DNA of 64,000 nt from Bradyrhizobium diazoefficiens (GCF_016616885.1 NZ_CP067102.1:6228501-6292500), one strand, 5' to 3'. Positions 43,685 to 53,241 are shown, counted from the stretch's first letter. Notes: generated from the letters alone by a model not told the origin. Made by a program: numbers and translations.

Positions 43685-44209
43685 TTATTGCACGACGTCG
43701 AGCCGCACATTGGCCACGCCCCTGTCGACCATGCCGAGCGCCTCGGCCGCGGAGGGCGAGATGTCGACCACGCGTCCGCGAACGAAGGGCCCGCGATCGT
43801 TGACCCGGACGGTCACGAAGCGGCCGGAGGAGACATCGGTCACGCGCAGCCTGGTGCCGAACGGCAGGCTCGGATGGGCCGCGGTCAATTCGTTCTTGTC
43901 AAACTTCTCGCCGCTCGCGGTCTCCGTATCCGAATAGAAGCTGGCTACGCCATGCGAGGCGGTCGGCTTGGCGCTTGCTGTGTCGCTGGAGCGATGCGGC
44001 CTGTAGATCGGACGCGGATGCAGCGCCGCCACCCGGTGCGGACGCTCGATCGCGGCTTGCCTTGTGGCCGGTGCGAGATCGGCTCTCTGGCGGCCAACCG
44101 GTGATTGCGCGCACGCGGCGAGCGAAGCGGCGCCGACGATGGCAAGCAGCAACCGGCTCGAGGTTGCCAGCGAGATCCGGGCAGTTTCGGCACTTGCAAA
44201 GCGAGACAT
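43685..44209 (-). CDS. RlpA-family septal lytic transglycosylase-like lipoprotein
   Basis: 174 residues from ATG 44209 (GGAGGGCG upstream). Signal peptide with lipobox LAAC (Cys near residue 33), so outer-membrane or inner-membrane lipoprotein. A basic, low-complexity linker follows, then the double-psi barrel: HGVASFYSDTETASGEKFDK, LPFGTRLRVTDVSSGRFVTV and VNDRGPFVRGRVVDISPSAA EALGM. The barrel carries the Asp-Arg-Gly-Pro motif of RlpA. No SPOR domain. It should act on septal glycan strands. A paralogue without a lipobox lies at 32012. Confidence 0.88.
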   Translation of the reverse strand: MSRFASAETARISLATSSRLLLAIVGAASLAACAQSPVGRQRADLAPATRQAAIERPHRVAALHPRPIYRPHRSSDTASAKPTASHGVASFYSDTETASGEKFDKNELTAAHPSLPFGTRLRVTDVSSGRFVTVRVNDRGPFVRGRVVDISPSAAEALGMVDRGVANVRLDVVQ

Positions 44210-44360
44210 GATGCGCCCTCCGAACAACCCCAAGTTTCGGTGGGCAATGAGGGCAGAACCTTGGCTGAACAAAAGCGGCCCTGGGGCCGCCGTGGTTTCG
44301 CGCCGGCTGTGATGAATTCACCACACTAACCTGTCCTGAATCGACACAGACAGGGGAAAA

Positions 44361-44528
44361 TCAACCTGCTGCGCCGCGCCAGCCGATTGGGCGCGCCTCC
44401 GGCCGCGGCTCGCCGGCTTCGACGTCGCCCCTGACGAGCCGCATCAGCTCGCGCCGATAGAGCAGCCGCCAGCCGGTTTTCAGGCTGGCGAGAAAGTCGA
44501 GCTCCCGTTGCGTCAGCGTGCACATCAT
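44361..44528 (-). CDS. Small basic protein (55 aa), unknown function
   Basis: ATG 44528 (a second ATG directly follows) encodes MMCTLTQRELDFLASLKTGW, RLLYRRELMRLVRGDVEAGE and PRPEARPIGWRGAAG. The first 35 residues look like an amphipathic helix-turn-helix; the tail is Pro/Arg-rich. No good ribosome site is seen, and the frame continues upstream as protein-like sequence without a start codon before a stop, so the true start is unsure. It lies 148 bases downstream of the M56 peptidase gene. Confidence 0.5.
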   Translation of the reverse strand: MMCTLTQRELDFLASLKTGWRLLYRRELMRLVRGDVEAGEPRPEARPIGWRGAAG

Positions 44529-44676
44529 GAACCCGGTCAGCTTTGCGAAGGCCGCGCCGAAATCCGGCGGCTCACAGCCGGCTACCTATAGTAGTGTTAC
44601 ACATCGTAGCACTCGCAGCAATCATGCGCAAGCCGCGATTGGCGCGATCGCGGCGCTGTCCTGGCACCCCGCGCTT

Positions 44677-47211
44677 TTAGAAATTCGGCCCGAGCGCGAT
44701 CTTGGTGATCGTCCCGTTCCTGACGCCGATGCGCCATTCCGCCGAGCCGTTGGCGAACTGGGCGAGATAGATGTCGCTGTCGAGCGCGGTGACGCCACGG
44801 AAGGAAACCGCGCGCAACGGGCCGAGCCGCGCCAGGATAGCCTGGTCGAACGGAAGTTGCTGACGCGTGATGTTGGCGACCTCGGTCGTCATATGGTCGT
44901 AGTCGGGCTGCCCCTTGCCGATGCCCTCGAGATATTGCCGCAGCATCGCCTCGCCATTGGCGATCGGAACGGCGCGACGCGCGGCGCGCCCCGGCCGGGC
45001 ACCGAGATTCGAGGCCTCGACATTGTGGAAGCGGGTCTGCCGGCCCGGCACCAAAATCTCCATGCACTTCCCGGACTTGTCGGCGATGACCCATGGATTG
45101 TTCACGGTGGTCAGCGTCACCCAGGTCATGTCGGACCTGACGACGCTCTGCGCCTTGCGCTCGCCGTCCGCGCCGAGATTGAAGACCTGAATGTCGTCGT
45201 CCGTCTCGTTATAGAGCATGATCCTGATCGGCGAGGTGCCGGCGCGGCCGCGCACGCTTGCTTCCTCTGAGCAGGGGACGATGCCACCGAGTTCGTCATT
45301 GCCGTCCGGCCGGAAGAACACGTCGCCGGCCTTGCCGTCGGGCTCCAGCAGCAGGCGAAATTCCGCCGTGCCGTTCTCGAACTTGGCGCCATAGATGTCA
45401 TAGCCGCCGGGTCCGACGCCGCGAAAAAAGATCGACTCGACCGCGCCGAGCGCTGTGAACGTCGCGCGCAATTCATCGACCCGTCGGTGGATGTTGGCGG
45501 CGAGCGGCGCGCTCATGCGATCATAGTTTGGCGTACCGCGGCGCATATCCTCGATCCCGGCAAGAATCGTCTCCTTGCTGCCCGCAGCCGGGACCTGCTC
45601 CCTGAACCTGTCAGGCACCTCCGCCAGGCGGCGCGCGAAGTCGGCCTCGATCGCCTGGGCCTGCGCCGCATCGATCCGCTGCGCGAGGCGGGCGCCGGAG
45701 GTGGCGTTCTGGACCAGAACGCGCGAGACGCCGGCCACATCATCGCGCAGGAAGATCAGGAGACGATCGCCGTGGACGGAGAAGGCATCGGCCCCCTCGG
45801 CAAGACCAGGCGTTCGGCCCTGCCCGGTCTCCTGCACTTGCAGACGATCGCCATCGCGCCGCACGGTGAGCACGCGGTTCGGCGCGACCTTGTACCAGCC
45901 GACATAGTGATCGAGCGACACGGGATCGGTCGCCGGTGCCGGCATCTCGGCAACGCGAACGGCGCGCACGTCGCGGCCATTCATATGCAGCATCAATTCG
46001 GAGGAGCGCCGCTCGGCATCGATCGGAAACGTGACCTCACCGAACGACGCCGCATAGGACGCCGTGCCGTCGCTGGCGACGCTCAGGCGCAGCCTGCGCT
46101 GGCCGGTGAGCTGCCCGTAGATTTCGTCGCCCTCGCGGAAGATGGCAAACACCGAGGCGGGGCCCATGGCGTTGAAATTGACGGCGTAGAAATTGACGAA
46201 CGGACGGTAATGCTGCGCCGGCACATCGCCGAGATCGGCGCTGCCGGACACGGGATCGGGCGTGCGATAGGCGATCATGCCGGCCGACACGATCACGGCA
46301 GGCACGATCGCGGCCGCGATCCACAGCCGCTTGCGCCAACCGACCGCGACGGGCATGGCGGCGGCTGCGATGATGCGCTCGACCCGCGCGCGCACGGTCG
46401 AAGCGTGCGCCATCGCAAGCTCCATCGGCTGCGGCTTCACGGAGGCGGCGACGTCGAGCAGAATTTCGGCGTAGGACAGCCGGTCGTCGATCATCTCGAT
46501 CGCCCGGGCATCGCTGATGATTTCGGCAAGCTCGGCAAGCCGCGCCAGCTGCCACCAGGAGAACGGGCTGAACCAGAACACCGCGCGGTTGAGCGAGGCG
46601 AGCAAGAGGACATAGAAATCGTGGTTGGCGACATGCGCGCCCTCATGGGCGAGCACCGCGAGGCGCTTCTTCGCGTCCCAGCCGAAAAACTGCGGCGGCA
46701 CCAGGATGGTCGAACCGAAGGTGACGGGGCCGCCGACGTCGCGGCTGACGCGCACATCGGCATCGATCATCTCACGGCTTGTCACCGGCTTCGCCGCGCG
46801 CACCAGACGCCAGGTCAGGCAGAGGCCGATGGCGAGCCGCAGCAGCAGCAGGCTGGCAACACAGGCATAGACGGTGGTGGCGACCATCCACCAGTCGATC
46901 GAGACCCCTCGCTTCACCATCGGCGCGATCGCCGCATTGGGTGCGATCGGCAGGGACGGCTGCGGATGCTCCGGCATCGCGAAATCGGCCGGCCAAGACT
47001 CGTCCGGCACCGGCATGGACAAAGGCAGCCGGTCAATGGTGAGCGTCGGCCAATGCATCACGAACGGCATCGCCAGCGATGCCAAGAGCACGACGACCCA
47101 CGCCGTCATGTGGACGTGCGGATTGCGCACGCGGAACAGGATGAGACCGATCCAGACGACACCTCCCAGCGCGAAGGAGCGTAACGCCGCCTCAGCCAGA
47201 GCTGCGATCAT
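44677..47211 (-). CDS. M56-family (BlaR1/MecR1-like) membrane metallopeptidase with VHL-like and duplicated C-terminal domains
   Basis: 844 residues. Residues 1-300 form the M56 core: four membrane helices and the zinc site HEGAH (189-193), then WWQLARLAELAEIISDARAI (third ligand region). Residues about 330-420 resemble a DUF3471/Pab87-type beta domain (GDEIYGQLTGQRRLRLSVAS), apparently repeated at 433-512 (DHYVGWYKVAPNRVLTV). Residues 655-732 resemble the VHL beta domain: IRIMLYNETDDDIQVFNLGA then TVNNPWVIADKSGKCMEIL. Two similar modules flank it (about 545-630 and 753-843, each with FRGV and Y..FANG-like stretches). It probably senses a periplasmic signal and cleaves the BlaI repressor encoded upstream; the start overlaps the blaI stop by 4 bases. 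Confidence 0.88.
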   Translation of the reverse strand: MIAALAEAALRSFALGGVVWIGLILFRVRNPHVHMTAWVVVLLASLAMPFVMHWPTLTIDRLPLSMPVPDESWPADFAMPEHPQPSLPIAPNAAIAPMVKRGVSIDWWMVATTVYACVASLLLLRLAIGLCLTWRLVRAAKPVTSREMIDADVRVSRDVGGPVTFGSTILVPPQFFGWDAKKRLAVLAHEGAHVANHDFYVLLLASLNRAVFWFSPFSWWQLARLAELAEIISDARAIEMIDDRLSYAEILLDVAASVKPQPMELAMAHASTVRARVERIIAAAAMPVAVGWRKRLWIAAAIVPAVIVSAGMIAYRTPDPVSGSADLGDVPAQHYRPFVNFYAVNFNAMGPASVFAIFREGDEIYGQLTGQRRLRLSVASDGTASYAASFGEVTFPIDAERRSSELMLHMNGRDVRAVRVAEMPAPATDPVSLDHYVGWYKVAPNRVLTVRRDGDRLQVQETGQGRTPGLAEGADAFSVHGDRLLIFLRDDVAGVSRVLVQNATSGARLAQRIDAAQAQAIEADFARRLAEVPDRFREQVPAAGSKETILAGIEDMRRGTPNYDRMSAPLAANIHRRVDELRATFTALGAVESIFFRGVGPGGYDIYGAKFENGTAEFRLLLEPDGKAGDVFFRPDGNDELGGIVPCSEEASVRGRAGTSPIRIMLYNETDDDIQVFNLGADGERKAQSVVRSDMTWVTLTTVNNPWVIADKSGKCMEILVPGRQTRFHNVEASNLGARPGRAARRAVPIANGEAMLRQYLEGIGKGQPDYDHMTTEVANITRQQLPFDQAILARLGPLRAVSFRGVTALDSDIYLAQFANGSAEWRIGVRNGTITKIALGPNF

Positions 47212-47600
47212 TCTTTTTTCACTCCCCTCGCCTTCTTCGCCTTGGCCACCTGATCCGCCAGCGCGCGCAATTGCTGCTGGTCAAGCATCGCATTGTCCAC
47301 CATGCCGACGAGGACCTCCTCCATCGAGCCATTGCAGAACCAGTCGACGATGCGCTGCACAGCTTTGGCCGCAACGCGGGCGCGCTCTTCGGCGGCGTGG
47401 TACACGTAGGTGCGTCCGTCCACGGTGTGGCGAGCATAGCCCTTTTCTTCCAGCCGGCGCAGCACCGTCCGCACCGTCGATTCCTTCAGGCGTCGCGACA
47501 GCCGCTCGCGCACGATTTCGGCCGTGACCGGCCCATGAGCCCATACCAATTGCATGACCTCGTGCTCGAGATCGCCCAGGTCGGGCAAACGATCGTCCAT
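47208..47600 (-). CDS. BlaI/MecI/CopY-family transcriptional repressor
   Basis: 130 residues. Winged-helix repressor: LEHEVMQLVWAHGPVTAEIV, LKESTVRTVLRRLEEKGYAR (recognition helix), the wing with GRTYVYHA, then a helical dimerisation tail. Such repressors bind TACA/TGTA-type palindromes and are inactivated when an M56 partner triggers cleavage. The M56 gene follows with a 4-base overlap, forming the classic two-gene unit. No beta-lactamase is seen nearby, so the regulon is unknown. A near-palindrome GTAACGCTAC sits at 47630-47639 but is not enough to call an operator. Confidence 0.92.
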   Translation of the reverse strand: MDDRLPDLGDLEHEVMQLVWAHGPVTAEIVRERLSRRLKESTVRTVLRRLEEKGYARHTVDGRTYVYHAAEERARVAAKAVQRIVDWFCNGSMEEVLVGMVDNAMLDQQQLRALADQVAKAKKARGVKKE

Positions 47601-47687
47601 GGTGACTTACCTAACGGCTTGAGATTCTTGTAACGCTACGAACCGTCGCACATAAGGCGACGGCAGACAACGGCGATTCCACCGTGC

Positions 47688-47724
47688 CGTCATGGGCCGG
47701 GCTTGTCCGAGCCCGGCCATGACG
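47688..47724 (-). terminator. Hairpin terminator after the malic enzyme gene
   Basis: CGTCATGGGCCGGGCT (47688-47703) pairs with AGCCCGGCCATGACG (47710-47724) around a 6-base loop with one bulge. A long strong stem of the dispersed bradyrhizobial type, 48 bases after the malic-enzyme stop; no clear U-run. Confidence 0.6.
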
Positions 47725-47772
47725 ATGTGGAAGCGTCAGCGCACTCATCGCTCCATGTCGAGCTTAGCGACG

Positions 47773-49425
47773 TCAGTACTTCGGCTCGTACATCTGCGAC
47801 CGGACCAGGCCCTTGACGTCGTTGGGCGCGGGTCCGTCGGCAAGCCCGCGCTGATAGGCGACATCAGCGACCGCCACCGCAATCAGGGCTGAGACCTCGC
47901 GGATGCGGGGCAGCGCGGGATAGAGGCTGCCCTGATCCAGGTCGTCCTTGCCGACGCAATTGGCGAGCGTATGGGCCGCCGCCATGAACATCTCGTCGGT
48001 CACGAGCCGCGAGCGGCTGGCGATGACGCCGAGGCCGACGCCGGGGAAGATGTAGGAGTTGTTGCCCTGGCGCGGCACGAAGGTGCGGCCATTGAGCTTG
48101 ACCGGATCATAGGGACTGCCACAGGCGAACAGCGCGCGGCCCGCGGTGTAGCGATAGGCATCCTCCGCCGAGCACTCGGCCTTCGAGGTCGGGTTGGACA
48201 GTGCGAACACGATCGGCTGCTCGTTGAGCCCGGCCATCGCCTTGAGCACCTCGGGCGTGAAGGCGCCGCCGACCGCGGCAACACCGATGATCGCCGTCGG
48301 CTTCAGCGTCTTGATCGCGGTGAGGAAGTCGGCGATCGGCGCCCGATCCTTATGCGCATAGCGGAGCTTGTGGCCGGAGAGGCCATCGCGGCCACTGACG
48401 ACGAGACCGCGGGAATCCACCAGCCAGTTGCGCCGGAGCGCCTCGGCTTCCGTTGCGCCCTCCGCCATCATCGCGGAGACGACGAGATCGGCGATGCCGG
48501 TTGCCGCCTCGCCCGCGCCGAGAAACAGGATGCGCTGGTCCCTGAGCTTGCCGCCGCTCACCCGCAGCGCCGAGAACAGCCCGGCGAGCGCGACCGCCGC
48601 AGTGCCCTGGATGTCGTCGTTGAAGACGCAGGCTTCATCGCGATATTTGTGCAGCAGCTTGAACGCGGAATGGTTGGCGAAGTCCTCGAACTGGATCAGC
48701 ACATCGGGAAAGGTCTTTCGCGCGGCGGTCATGAACTCGTCGACAAAGCTGTCATAGGCCTCGCCGGTGAGCCGTCGCTCGCGCAGACCGAGATAGTAGG
48801 GATCGCTCAGGAGCTCTTCGTTGTTGGTGCCGACGTCGAGCACGATCGGCAGGCAGTGCTCGGGATGCACACCGGCGCAGGCCGAATAGAGCGAGAGCTT
48901 GCCGACGGGGATACCCATTCCGTTGGCGCCGAGATCGCCAAGTCCCAAAATGCGTTCGCCGTCGGTGACGACGATCAGCTTGGCCGGATAAGGCCAGTTC
49001 TTCAGGATCTCGGCGATCTGGCCGCGATCGCGCGAGGAGATGAACATGCCGCGCGGCCGCTGGAAGATCAGGCCGTATTTCTGGCAGGCGAGCCCGACCG
49101 TCGGCGTGTAGATGATCGGCTGAATCTCGTCGATATTGTCGACGACGACGCGGAAGAACAGCGCCTCGTTGCGATCATGCAGCGCATTCAGCGCGACGTA
49201 TTTTTCCAGGTCGGTCGGCAGCGTGCGCAGATTGGTCAGAATGCGCTGAGCTTGCGTCTCCATCGTCAGCACGCAAGGCGGCAGCAGGCCGCGCAGGCCG
49301 AACGCGGAGCGCTCCGCCTCGGTAAAAGCCGTGCCCTTGTTGAGCAGGGGATTGCGCAGCAGCGTCATGCCTTGCGCGGAATCGGATGAGGTCGGTTGGG
49401 CGCTGACCCAAGCAGGTCTATTCAC
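47773..49425 (-). CDS. NAD-dependent malic enzyme
   Basis: 550 residues, full-length short-form malic enzyme without the extra phosphotransacetylase domain. It decarboxylates malate to pyruvate with NAD. Motifs: IYTPTVGLACQKYGLIFQRP (malate-binding Tyr), DGERILGLGDLGANGMGIPV and FEDFANHSAFKLLHKYRDEA (metal Glu/Asp), FNDDIQGTAAVALAG, and the second NAD fold ILFLGAGEAATGIADLV. Monocistronic, GGGGGAT before the start. It supplies pyruvate and acetyl-CoA from C4 acids, relevant for growth on dicarboxylates in symbiosis. Confidence 0.95.
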   Translation of the reverse strand: MNRPAWVSAQPTSSDSAQGMTLLRNPLLNKGTAFTEAERSAFGLRGLLPPCVLTMETQAQRILTNLRTLPTDLEKYVALNALHDRNEALFFRVVVDNIDEIQPIIYTPTVGLACQKYGLIFQRPRGMFISSRDRGQIAEILKNWPYPAKLIVVTDGERILGLGDLGANGMGIPVGKLSLYSACAGVHPEHCLPIVLDVGTNNEELLSDPYYLGLRERRLTGEAYDSFVDEFMTAARKTFPDVLIQFEDFANHSAFKLLHKYRDEACVFNDDIQGTAAVALAGLFSALRVSGGKLRDQRILFLGAGEAATGIADLVVSAMMAEGATEAEALRRNWLVDSRGLVVSGRDGLSGHKLRYAHKDRAPIADFLTAIKTLKPTAIIGVAAVGGAFTPEVLKAMAGLNEQPIVFALSNPTSKAECSAEDAYRYTAGRALFACGSPYDPVKLNGRTFVPRQGNNSYIFPGVGLGVIASRSRLVTDEMFMAAAHTLANCVGKDDLDQGSLYPALPRIREVSALIAVAVADVAYQRGLADGPAPNDVKGLVRSQMYEPKY

Positions 49426-49589
49426 GAAATCCCCCAGGGAATTTCTTATTGAAGGGCAAACATTGTCGGCCAGCGCTCACTTGAGATCAAGGACGTTGCT
49501 CCTCAAGCCGCGATTGTGATCTCGCACCGCAGCGAGCTTTTCGCGAACGATCTGCAGTTGCAGGCGGCGCAATAGTTAACGTCGTGCAG

Positions 49590-50588
49590 CTATTCCGGCT
49601 TGATGTCCGCAGCCTTCACGATCGGCCACCATTTCTCGGTCTCGGCCTTCTGGAAGGCGCCGAGCGCGGCCGGCGATTGTTGCTCCGCCGGCGGAATCTC
49701 CTGGCCCAGCTCGGCGAAACGCTGCTTGACGGCGGGATCGGCAAGCGCCGCGACAATGGCCGTGTTGAGCTTCGTGACGATCTCTTTCGGCGTGTTCTTC
49801 GGTGCCCAGATGCCGTGCCAGTAGGAGATGTACAGGCCAGGCAGGCCCGCCTCGTCGACGGTCGGAATGTCGGGCGCGGACGCAAGCCGCGTCGGCGATG
49901 TCACCGCGAACGCCTTGATCGCCCCGTTCTTGTATTGTGGCAGCGAGTTCGAAGCCTGGTCGAACATGATATCGATCTGTCCGGCGACGAGGTCGATCAT
50001 GGCGGGCCCCGCACCGCGATAGGGCACGAACTGGAAGTCGGTGCCGGTCTTGTCCTTGAAGAAGACACCCGCAACATGCGCGCCGGTGCCGGCGCCGGCC
50101 GTCCCCGCAGTGGCCTTGCCGGGATTGGCCTACAGCCACGCAATCATCTCCTTCAGACTGTTGGCCTCGAGCGACTTTCGGCCGACGATCAGCTGCGTCC
50201 CCATCGCGACCAGCGCGACAGGCTCGAAATCGGTGACCACGTCGTAAGGCAGCTTGAAGATCCCGCCGTTGAGCACATGCGTGCCCGAATGGCCGATGGT
50301 GATGGTCGTGCCGTCAGGCGTTGCACGCGCGACGCGGGCGCCGGCGATGCTGCCGGAGGCGCCGGCGACGTTCTCGACCACGATGGTCGCATGCAGCTCG
50401 GCTGCGATCCGTTCCGACAGGATCCGCGCCAGCGTATCGGTCGGTCCGCCGGCCGCGAACGGGACCACCAGCGTGATGGGACGCGACGGAAATGGCTGGG
50501 CGTGGCCGGGTGCGCTCCATGCAGCACATGCGATCAACGCGCAAATGACGATCGCATGACCGCGCAATCCGGCCCACAGCCCCCGCAT
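49590..50588 (-). pseudogene. Tripartite tricarboxylate transporter (TTT/Bug) binding protein, in-frame amber stop
   Basis: From ATG 50588 (GGGAGAGAG upstream) a signal peptide (ending GHAQ) and a Bug-type start PSRPITLVVPFAAGGPTDTL. The frame runs to KEMIAWL, then TAG at 50130-50132. The same frame continues ANPGKATAGTAGAGTGAHVA, then VPYRGAGPAMIDLVAGQIDI and on to KAADIKPE and a normal stop at 49590. Family members have Lys or Gln (AAG or CAG) where TAG now stands, so one base change broke the gene. The full protein would be about 332 residues, the normal length. The TctA/TctB membrane partners are not adjacent. Confidence 0.85.
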
Positions 50589-50691
50589 CACTCTCTCCCA
50601 GGCTTCTTGTCGTCCGCATGTCATCAGCAGACTGGAGGGCGAGTGAACGCTGCCGCGTGAGCGGAGGCAAGCCGGAAATTTTGCGGCGCGG

Positions 50692-53022
50692 CTATCCGGC
50701 CGCCCGCCGCGGCGTCGGATTGATGGCGACATCGGCAGGCGGCGCGATCTGCATCAAGATGGTCTGGGTCGCGGATGCGACCTCGATGCCGTGCTGCTGG
50801 AAGCGCTGCTTCATCCGGCGGTTGAATTCGCGCTGGACCGGCCAGCGGCCGGCCTCGGTGCAGCGGATCTGGCCGACGATCGACACCATGGCACCATCGA
50901 CCTTGTCGATGCCCCAGAGCTCGAGATCGCCGCGGATCAACGGGCGGAATTCGCTCTCGCGGCGCATCTCCTCGACGATGTCCTTGAGGATCTGGCCGGC
51001 GCGGTCGGTGTCTTCCTTGTAGGCGACGTTGACACTGACGGAGGCATTGCCGGCGCCACGGCTGGCATTGGTGATGGTCGTCACCGCGCTGAACGGCACG
51101 ATGTGCACGGCGCCGTCGCCGGCGCGCAGACGGATGGTGCGGATCGAGACATTCTCAACCACGCCAGACAGGCCCGACACGCTGACGGTGTCGCCGACCT
51201 GGACCGTATTCTCCAGGAGCAGGAACAGGCCGGTGATGAGATCCTGCACCAGCTTTTGCGAACCGAAGCCGATGGCAATGCCGACGATGCCGGCCCCCGC
51301 GAGCAGCGGCGCGACATTGACACCGATTTCGCTCAGCGTCGTGAGGCCGACGACCGTGGCAATCAGGCATAGAAGCGCCGTGCGCAGCATCGGCTGGAAA
51401 GTGCGCAGGCGCGCCGCGCGCGCATAATGTCCGTCGCGCGACAGCGTATTGATCTGCCGGTCCAGCAGCGCGTTGCTGGCCTCCCAAATCGCCGCGGCGA
51501 TGGCGGCAGCGACGCCGATCGTCGCCACCGCCGAGAGCAACCGGCTGCCGATCTGGCCGCCATAGAACCAGACGATGGCATCGACGCCCCAGACCTCGAG
51601 CACGCCGACGAAGCCAATGAAGGCAATCACGCCGGAGACGATCTTGCGCAACAGCGGCAGATAGCGGTTGGCGCGGATCTCCAGTCCGGGAAAACGCTGA
51701 AGGATTTCCGGCTGGATGCGGAAGCCGCGATCGATCAGGCTCAGCGTCACCATGATCGCGACCCGCGTGATCAGCACCACCGCGATGGTGCCGACGAAAT
51801 ATTGCAGCAGCAGCGAATAGCCGTTGCGGATGTTTAGCGCCCAGACCGCCCATAGCGCCAGGTCGAGCGCGATGGCCAGATAATGCCAGCCGCCGGCGAT
51901 GCGATTGCGCAGGCGCGCCGCGAGCCCCTGCCGGTCCGCCGGCGCGCGGATGGCGTCCGCGACCTGGCGGCGGCATTGCAGGATGATGACGACGACAAAC
52001 AGGTGCACGATCAGCAGCACCATGCGAATGAGCGCGGCATAGCCGGCGCGATGCAGGCCGAGCAGCAGCGCCACATTGGCGAACGCGATGCCGGTGACAG
52101 CGACGCCGACGATGCGACGCGCCCAGATCTCGATATAGGCCGCGGTTTCGGCACGCACCGGAAACAGGCCGAATGGCCCAGCCAGCGCACGGACGACGCA
52201 AATGAGCCCGCGCGAGAACGCATAAGCATTGACCACGGCGAGAATCACGAGGCGGACGGTGGCGGGCTCGCCGATCTCCGTACCGAGCAGTGCGGTGGCG
52301 AGGCTGACGAAAACGACCACCGGGAGCAGTTCGAGCAACAGCCGTCCCAACACGAAGGGCAGCCGCAGCAACAGTTGCCAGACGCGCGCGAGGCTGTGCC
52401 GGCGCTTGTGCAAGTCCGGCGAAGGGGTGACGTCGGCGACCGATGACGGCGGATCGGCGATGGGCAGCACCTCGACGGGCAGGCGCGCGGTTTGCGGCAC
52501 ACGGCCTTCGAGGAAGGCGACCGGACGCCGGATCAGGCGGACAATCACCCATTCGGCCGCAAGCGCGCAGCCAAACACCAGCGCCAGCTTCCAAGCGATC
52601 TCGATCAGGAGATTATACGCGTCGGGATCATTCGCGGTCCGCACGATCCAGTAATAGAACGCCGGAAAATGCGTGAGCGTCCGCGCCATGTCGGCGACAT
52701 CGTGCGAGATCTCACCGATCTCCTCGGACACCGTGAGCAGAAGTTGCGCGCCGAGGCCGTCGGCCGACAGCGGGATTGGCGATTTTGACTCAGGCGCGGG
52801 TGCTGGCTGCTGCGGACCGGACGCATTCGCGATCGCGCGCAGCGTATCGATCATTTGCGCGCGCTTCTTGTCGTCCTGAAGCGTCTCCAGCGCGCGCCTG
52901 GCTTCGTCAGATGACAGTGCGGCCGTGGCGGCCGGCGCAGGCGGCTCTGCGTGGGCAGGGGAGAAAGACGAGAGGGTGAGAAAGAAGGCGGCGAAAAGCG
53001 CCGATGCAAGCTTATGCGACAC
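50692..53022 (-). CDS. Large MscS-type mechanosensitive channel
   Basis: About 776 residues, start taken at GTG 53022 (GGGGA 5 bases upstream) because the protein then begins with a clean signal peptide (VSHKLASALFAAFFLTLSSF, ending AHA); an in-frame TTG at 53040 adds six residues. A periplasmic helix domain and about ten membrane helices precede the MscS core, with ILAGAGIVGIAIGFGSQKLV then QDLITGLFLLLENTVQVGDT (pore and beta domain), and FRPLIRGDLELWGIDKVDGA near the C-terminus. It would release solutes on hypo-osmotic shock. Its stop is 103 bases before the broken TTT gene's start (same strand). Confidence 0.9.
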   Translation of the reverse strand: MSHKLASALFAAFFLTLSSFSPAHAEPPAPAATAALSSDEARRALETLQDDKKRAQMIDTLRAIANASGPQQPAPAPESKSPIPLSADGLGAQLLLTVSEEIGEISHDVADMARTLTHFPAFYYWIVRTANDPDAYNLLIEIAWKLALVFGCALAAEWVIVRLIRRPVAFLEGRVPQTARLPVEVLPIADPPSSVADVTPSPDLHKRRHSLARVWQLLLRLPFVLGRLLLELLPVVVFVSLATALLGTEIGEPATVRLVILAVVNAYAFSRGLICVVRALAGPFGLFPVRAETAAYIEIWARRIVGVAVTGIAFANVALLLGLHRAGYAALIRMVLLIVHLFVVVIILQCRRQVADAIRAPADRQGLAARLRNRIAGGWHYLAIALDLALWAVWALNIRNGYSLLLQYFVGTIAVVLITRVAIMVTLSLIDRGFRIQPEILQRFPGLEIRANRYLPLLRKIVSGVIAFIGFVGVLEVWGVDAIVWFYGGQIGSRLLSAVATIGVAAAIAAAIWEASNALLDRQINTLSRDGHYARAARLRTFQPMLRTALLCLIATVVGLTTLSEIGVNVAPLLAGAGIVGIAIGFGSQKLVQDLITGLFLLLENTVQVGDTVSVSGLSGVVENVSIRTIRLRAGDGAVHIVPFSAVTTITNASRGAGNASVSVNVAYKEDTDRAGQILKDIVEEMRRESEFRPLIRGDLELWGIDKVDGAMVSIVGQIRCTEAGRWPVQREFNRRMKQRFQQHGIEVASATQTILMQIAPPADVAINPTPRRAAG

Positions 53023-53241
53023 GCGGATTCCCCAAAACAAATGAAATGCGCCGGCGGAATCGTGACCGCGCGAAGCACTGCGTCATGCCGGATCAGCGCT
53101 ATTCGCTCTGATCATGTGTCGGAAGTTTGCCGATCAGGCGACCATCTCTTGGCATTTGCTGCAACGCAGATATGATGGAACCCGGCCGTGGTCAGTGTCG
53201 CAAAAGCATGCGAGATTACCGCGGGAATTCGGGGGCATCAC

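Noticed and set aside
45487..47184. 565-codon plus-strand frame opposite the M56 peptidase
   Set aside because: Low-complexity His/Arg/Asp composition and no ribosome site; antisense of a real gene.
47630..47639. GTAACGCTAC upstream of blaI and GTAGTGTTAC at 44591, considered as a shared BlaI operator
   Set aside because: The shared core is only GTA-N4-TAC, expected many times by chance in 64 kb, and it is imperfect as a TACA/TGTA site.
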